Source: Mesorhizobium sp. AR07 (GTDB lineage Bacteria; Pseudomonadota; Alphaproteobacteria; Rhizobiales; Rhizobiaceae). Taken from it: a DNA stretch of 64,000 nt. The position numbers and the translations under genes were made by a program. The notes beneath the pieces are model-generated. The model was given only the letters and a program-made list of their open reading frames with translations, made no database searches and had not been told where the DNA came from. The stretch is from NCBI RefSeq assembly GCF_024746815.1, contig NZ_CP080525.1, positions 62,001 to 126,000 of the forward strand. Direction: 5' to 3'. Below, in pieces: positions 62,733 to 64,000 of the stretch. The stretch's first letter is position 1. The number at the start of each line of letters is the position of its first letter.

Positions 62733-64000
62733 ATGAACCTCGCCACCTCTGATTCGACCTTTCGGGAACCGACCGTCCTGCCTGCCTATCTCGCTCGGCT
62801 GAACGACGCGCAACGTCAGGCCGTCGAGCATGGCGACGGCAAGATCGCGGGGCCACTGTTGGTCATTGCCGGCGCCGGCTCCGGCAAGACCAATACGCTG
62901 GCGCACCGCGTTGCCCATCTGATCGTCAGGGGTGCCGACCCGCGCCGCATCCTGCTGATGACCTTTTCACGCCGCGCCGCGTCCGAAATGGCCAGGCGCG
63001 TCGAGCGCATCGCCGGCGAGGTGCTAGGCCGTGACGCCGCGGTGATTACCGATGCGCTGACCTGGGCCGGCACCTTTCACGGCGTCGGCGCCCGGCTTTT
63101 GCGCGACTATGCGCTGGAGATCGGCCTCGACCCGGCTTTCACCATCCACGACCGCGAGGATTCCGCCGACCTGATGAATCTGGTCCGGCACGAGCTGGGG
63201 TTCTCGAAGACGGAAGCGCGCTTTCCCACCAAGGGCACTTGCCTCGCTATCTATTCGCGTGCCGTCAATGCGCAGGCGCCACTCGGCGAAGTGCTGGGGT
63301 CCGCCTTTCCCTGGTGCGCCGGCTGGGCGGAGCAACTCAAGCAATTGTTCGCTGGATATGTCGAGGCCAAGCAGGCGCAGAACGTGCTCGATTACGATGA
63401 CCTGCTGCTCTACTGGGCGCAAATGGCAGCCGAGCCTGAGATAGCGGCGCATCTCGGTGGTCGTTTCGACCATGTGCTGGTCGATGAATACCAGGACACC
63501 AACCGTTTGCAGGCCTCGATTCTGATGGCGCTGAAACCCGACGGCGCAGGGCTGACGGTGGTCGGCGACGATGCGCAGTCGATCTATTCGTTCCGTGCCG
63601 CCGAGGTGCGCAACATCCTCGACTTCCCCAAACAGTTCGCGCAGGCCGCCGACGTGGTGATGCTGGAGCGCAATTACCGCTCGACCGAGACAATCCTGGC
63701 CGCCGCCAATGCGGTGATCGGCGAGGCCTCGGAGCGCTTTACGAAAACCCTGTGGTCGGAGCGCAAATCCGCCGACAAGCCGAAACTGGTAACCGTGCGC
63801 GACGAGGTCGAGCAGGCCAACTTCGTCTGCAACACCATTCTGGCCGAGCGCGAGGCCGGCACGGCGTTGAAATCGCAGGCGGTGCTGTTTCGCGCCTCGC
63901 ACCACAGCGGGCCGCTGGAAATTGAACTGACGCGGCGCAATATTCCCTTCGTCAAGTTCGGCGGCCTGAAGTTCCTCGATGCCGCTCACGTCAAGGATGT
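62733..64000 (+). CDS. UvrD/Rep-family ATP-dependent helicase, 3' end outside window
   Basis: The first ~422 codons of a superfamily 1A helicase. Motif Q/I is LNDAQRQAVEHGDGKIAGPLLVIAGAGSGKTNTLAHRV, motif Ia LMTFSRRAASEMARRV, motif II VLVDEYQDTNRLQ, motif III VVGDDAQSIYSFRAA and motif IV LERNYRSTETIL. It should unwind DNA 3' to 5' in repair or replication. The start at 62733 is the only suitable ATG in frame. The remainder lies beyond the right edge. Confidence 0.93.
   Translation, partial: MNLATSDSTFREPTVLPAYLARLNDAQRQAVEHGDGKIAGPLLVIAGAGSGKTNTLAHRVAHLIVRGADPRRILLMTFSRRAASEMARRVERIAGEVLGRDAAVITDALTWAGTFHGVGARLLRDYALEIGLDPAFTIHDREDSADLMNLVRHELGFSKTEARFPTKGTCLAIYSRAVNAQAPLGEVLGSAFPWCAGWAEQLKQLFAGYVEAKQAQNVLDYDDLLLYWAQMAAEPEIAAHLGGRFDHVLVDEYQDTNRLQASILMALKPDGAGLTVVGDDAQSIYSFRAAEVRNILDFPKQFAQAADVVMLERNYRSTETILAAANAVIGEASERFTKTLWSERKSADKPKLVTVRDEVEQANFVCNTILAEREAGTALKSQAVLFRASHHSGPLEIELTRRNIPFVKFGGLKFLDAAHVKD

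Overview
The window is a gene-dense, GC-rich chromosomal segment from an alphaproteobacterium of the order Hyphomicrobiales, most likely Mesorhizobium or a close relative. This rests on the blocks rpsF-rpsR-rplI, fabD-fabG-acpP-fabF-mltG-yicC-gmk and lptF-lptG-lptD-surA-like-pdxA-rsmA, on a MucR/Ros-type regulator and an Omp25/Omp31-type outer-membrane protein, and on several intergenic palindromes of the rhizobial RIME type. I saw no rRNA, tRNA, CRISPR array, insertion sequence or phage gene.

Layout. 1-3.2 kb (minus): an ECF sigma factor cut by the window edge, its DGPF-family partner, a tandem DUF1428 protein, an Rsm22-type methyltransferase and YnfA. 3.4-7 kb (minus): cyclopropane fatty-acid synthase and the ribosomal proteins L9, S18 and S6, with a structured S6 leader. 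7-9 kb: an LTA-synthase-like phosphotransferase. 9.2-16 kb (plus): fatty-acid synthesis, MltG, YicC and Gmk, with a frameshifted antitoxin remnant between fabD and fabG. 16-23.7 kb (minus): the LPS-transport operon with pdxA and rsmA. 24-26 kb: pepA and holC.

26.2-33.5 kb is the most unusual region. Six plus-strand genes are joined by 4-nt start/stop overlaps: a KAS III-like synthase, an NAD-dependent epimerase/reductase, a metallo-beta-lactamase-fold hydrolase, a PaaK/F390-synthetase-like adenylate-forming enzyme, a GNAT-like protein and a Rieske oxygenase. A convergent ATP-grasp gene follows. It looks like a compact pathway for a small acyl-derived metabolite whose product I cannot name.

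33.7-48.7 kb holds housekeeping and accessory genes: rlmJ, an AK-rich histone-H1-like protein, two GST-like proteins, an outer-membrane protein, a pteridine-reductase-like SDR, uvrC, pgsA, moaD-moaE, ndk, a DUF2934 protein, a DinB-like protein and a GNAT. 48.8-52.5 kb holds a LysR regulator divergent from a 2-oxoglutarate/Fe(II) oxygenase-like gene with an EamA transporter, then a MucR-like regulator with an altered zinc site. 52.6-56.8 kb: an ABC-F ATPase, a foldback palindrome and a molybdopterin oxidoreductase.

56.8-62 kb is an amino-acid salvage locus: Lrp/AsnC regulator, diaminopropionate ammonia-lyase, a carbamoylase-type amidase disrupted by a frameshift, an M20 amidohydrolase and a ureohydrolase. 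It is followed by a highly structured intergenic stretch, two small genes and the start of a UvrD-family helicase cut by the right edge.
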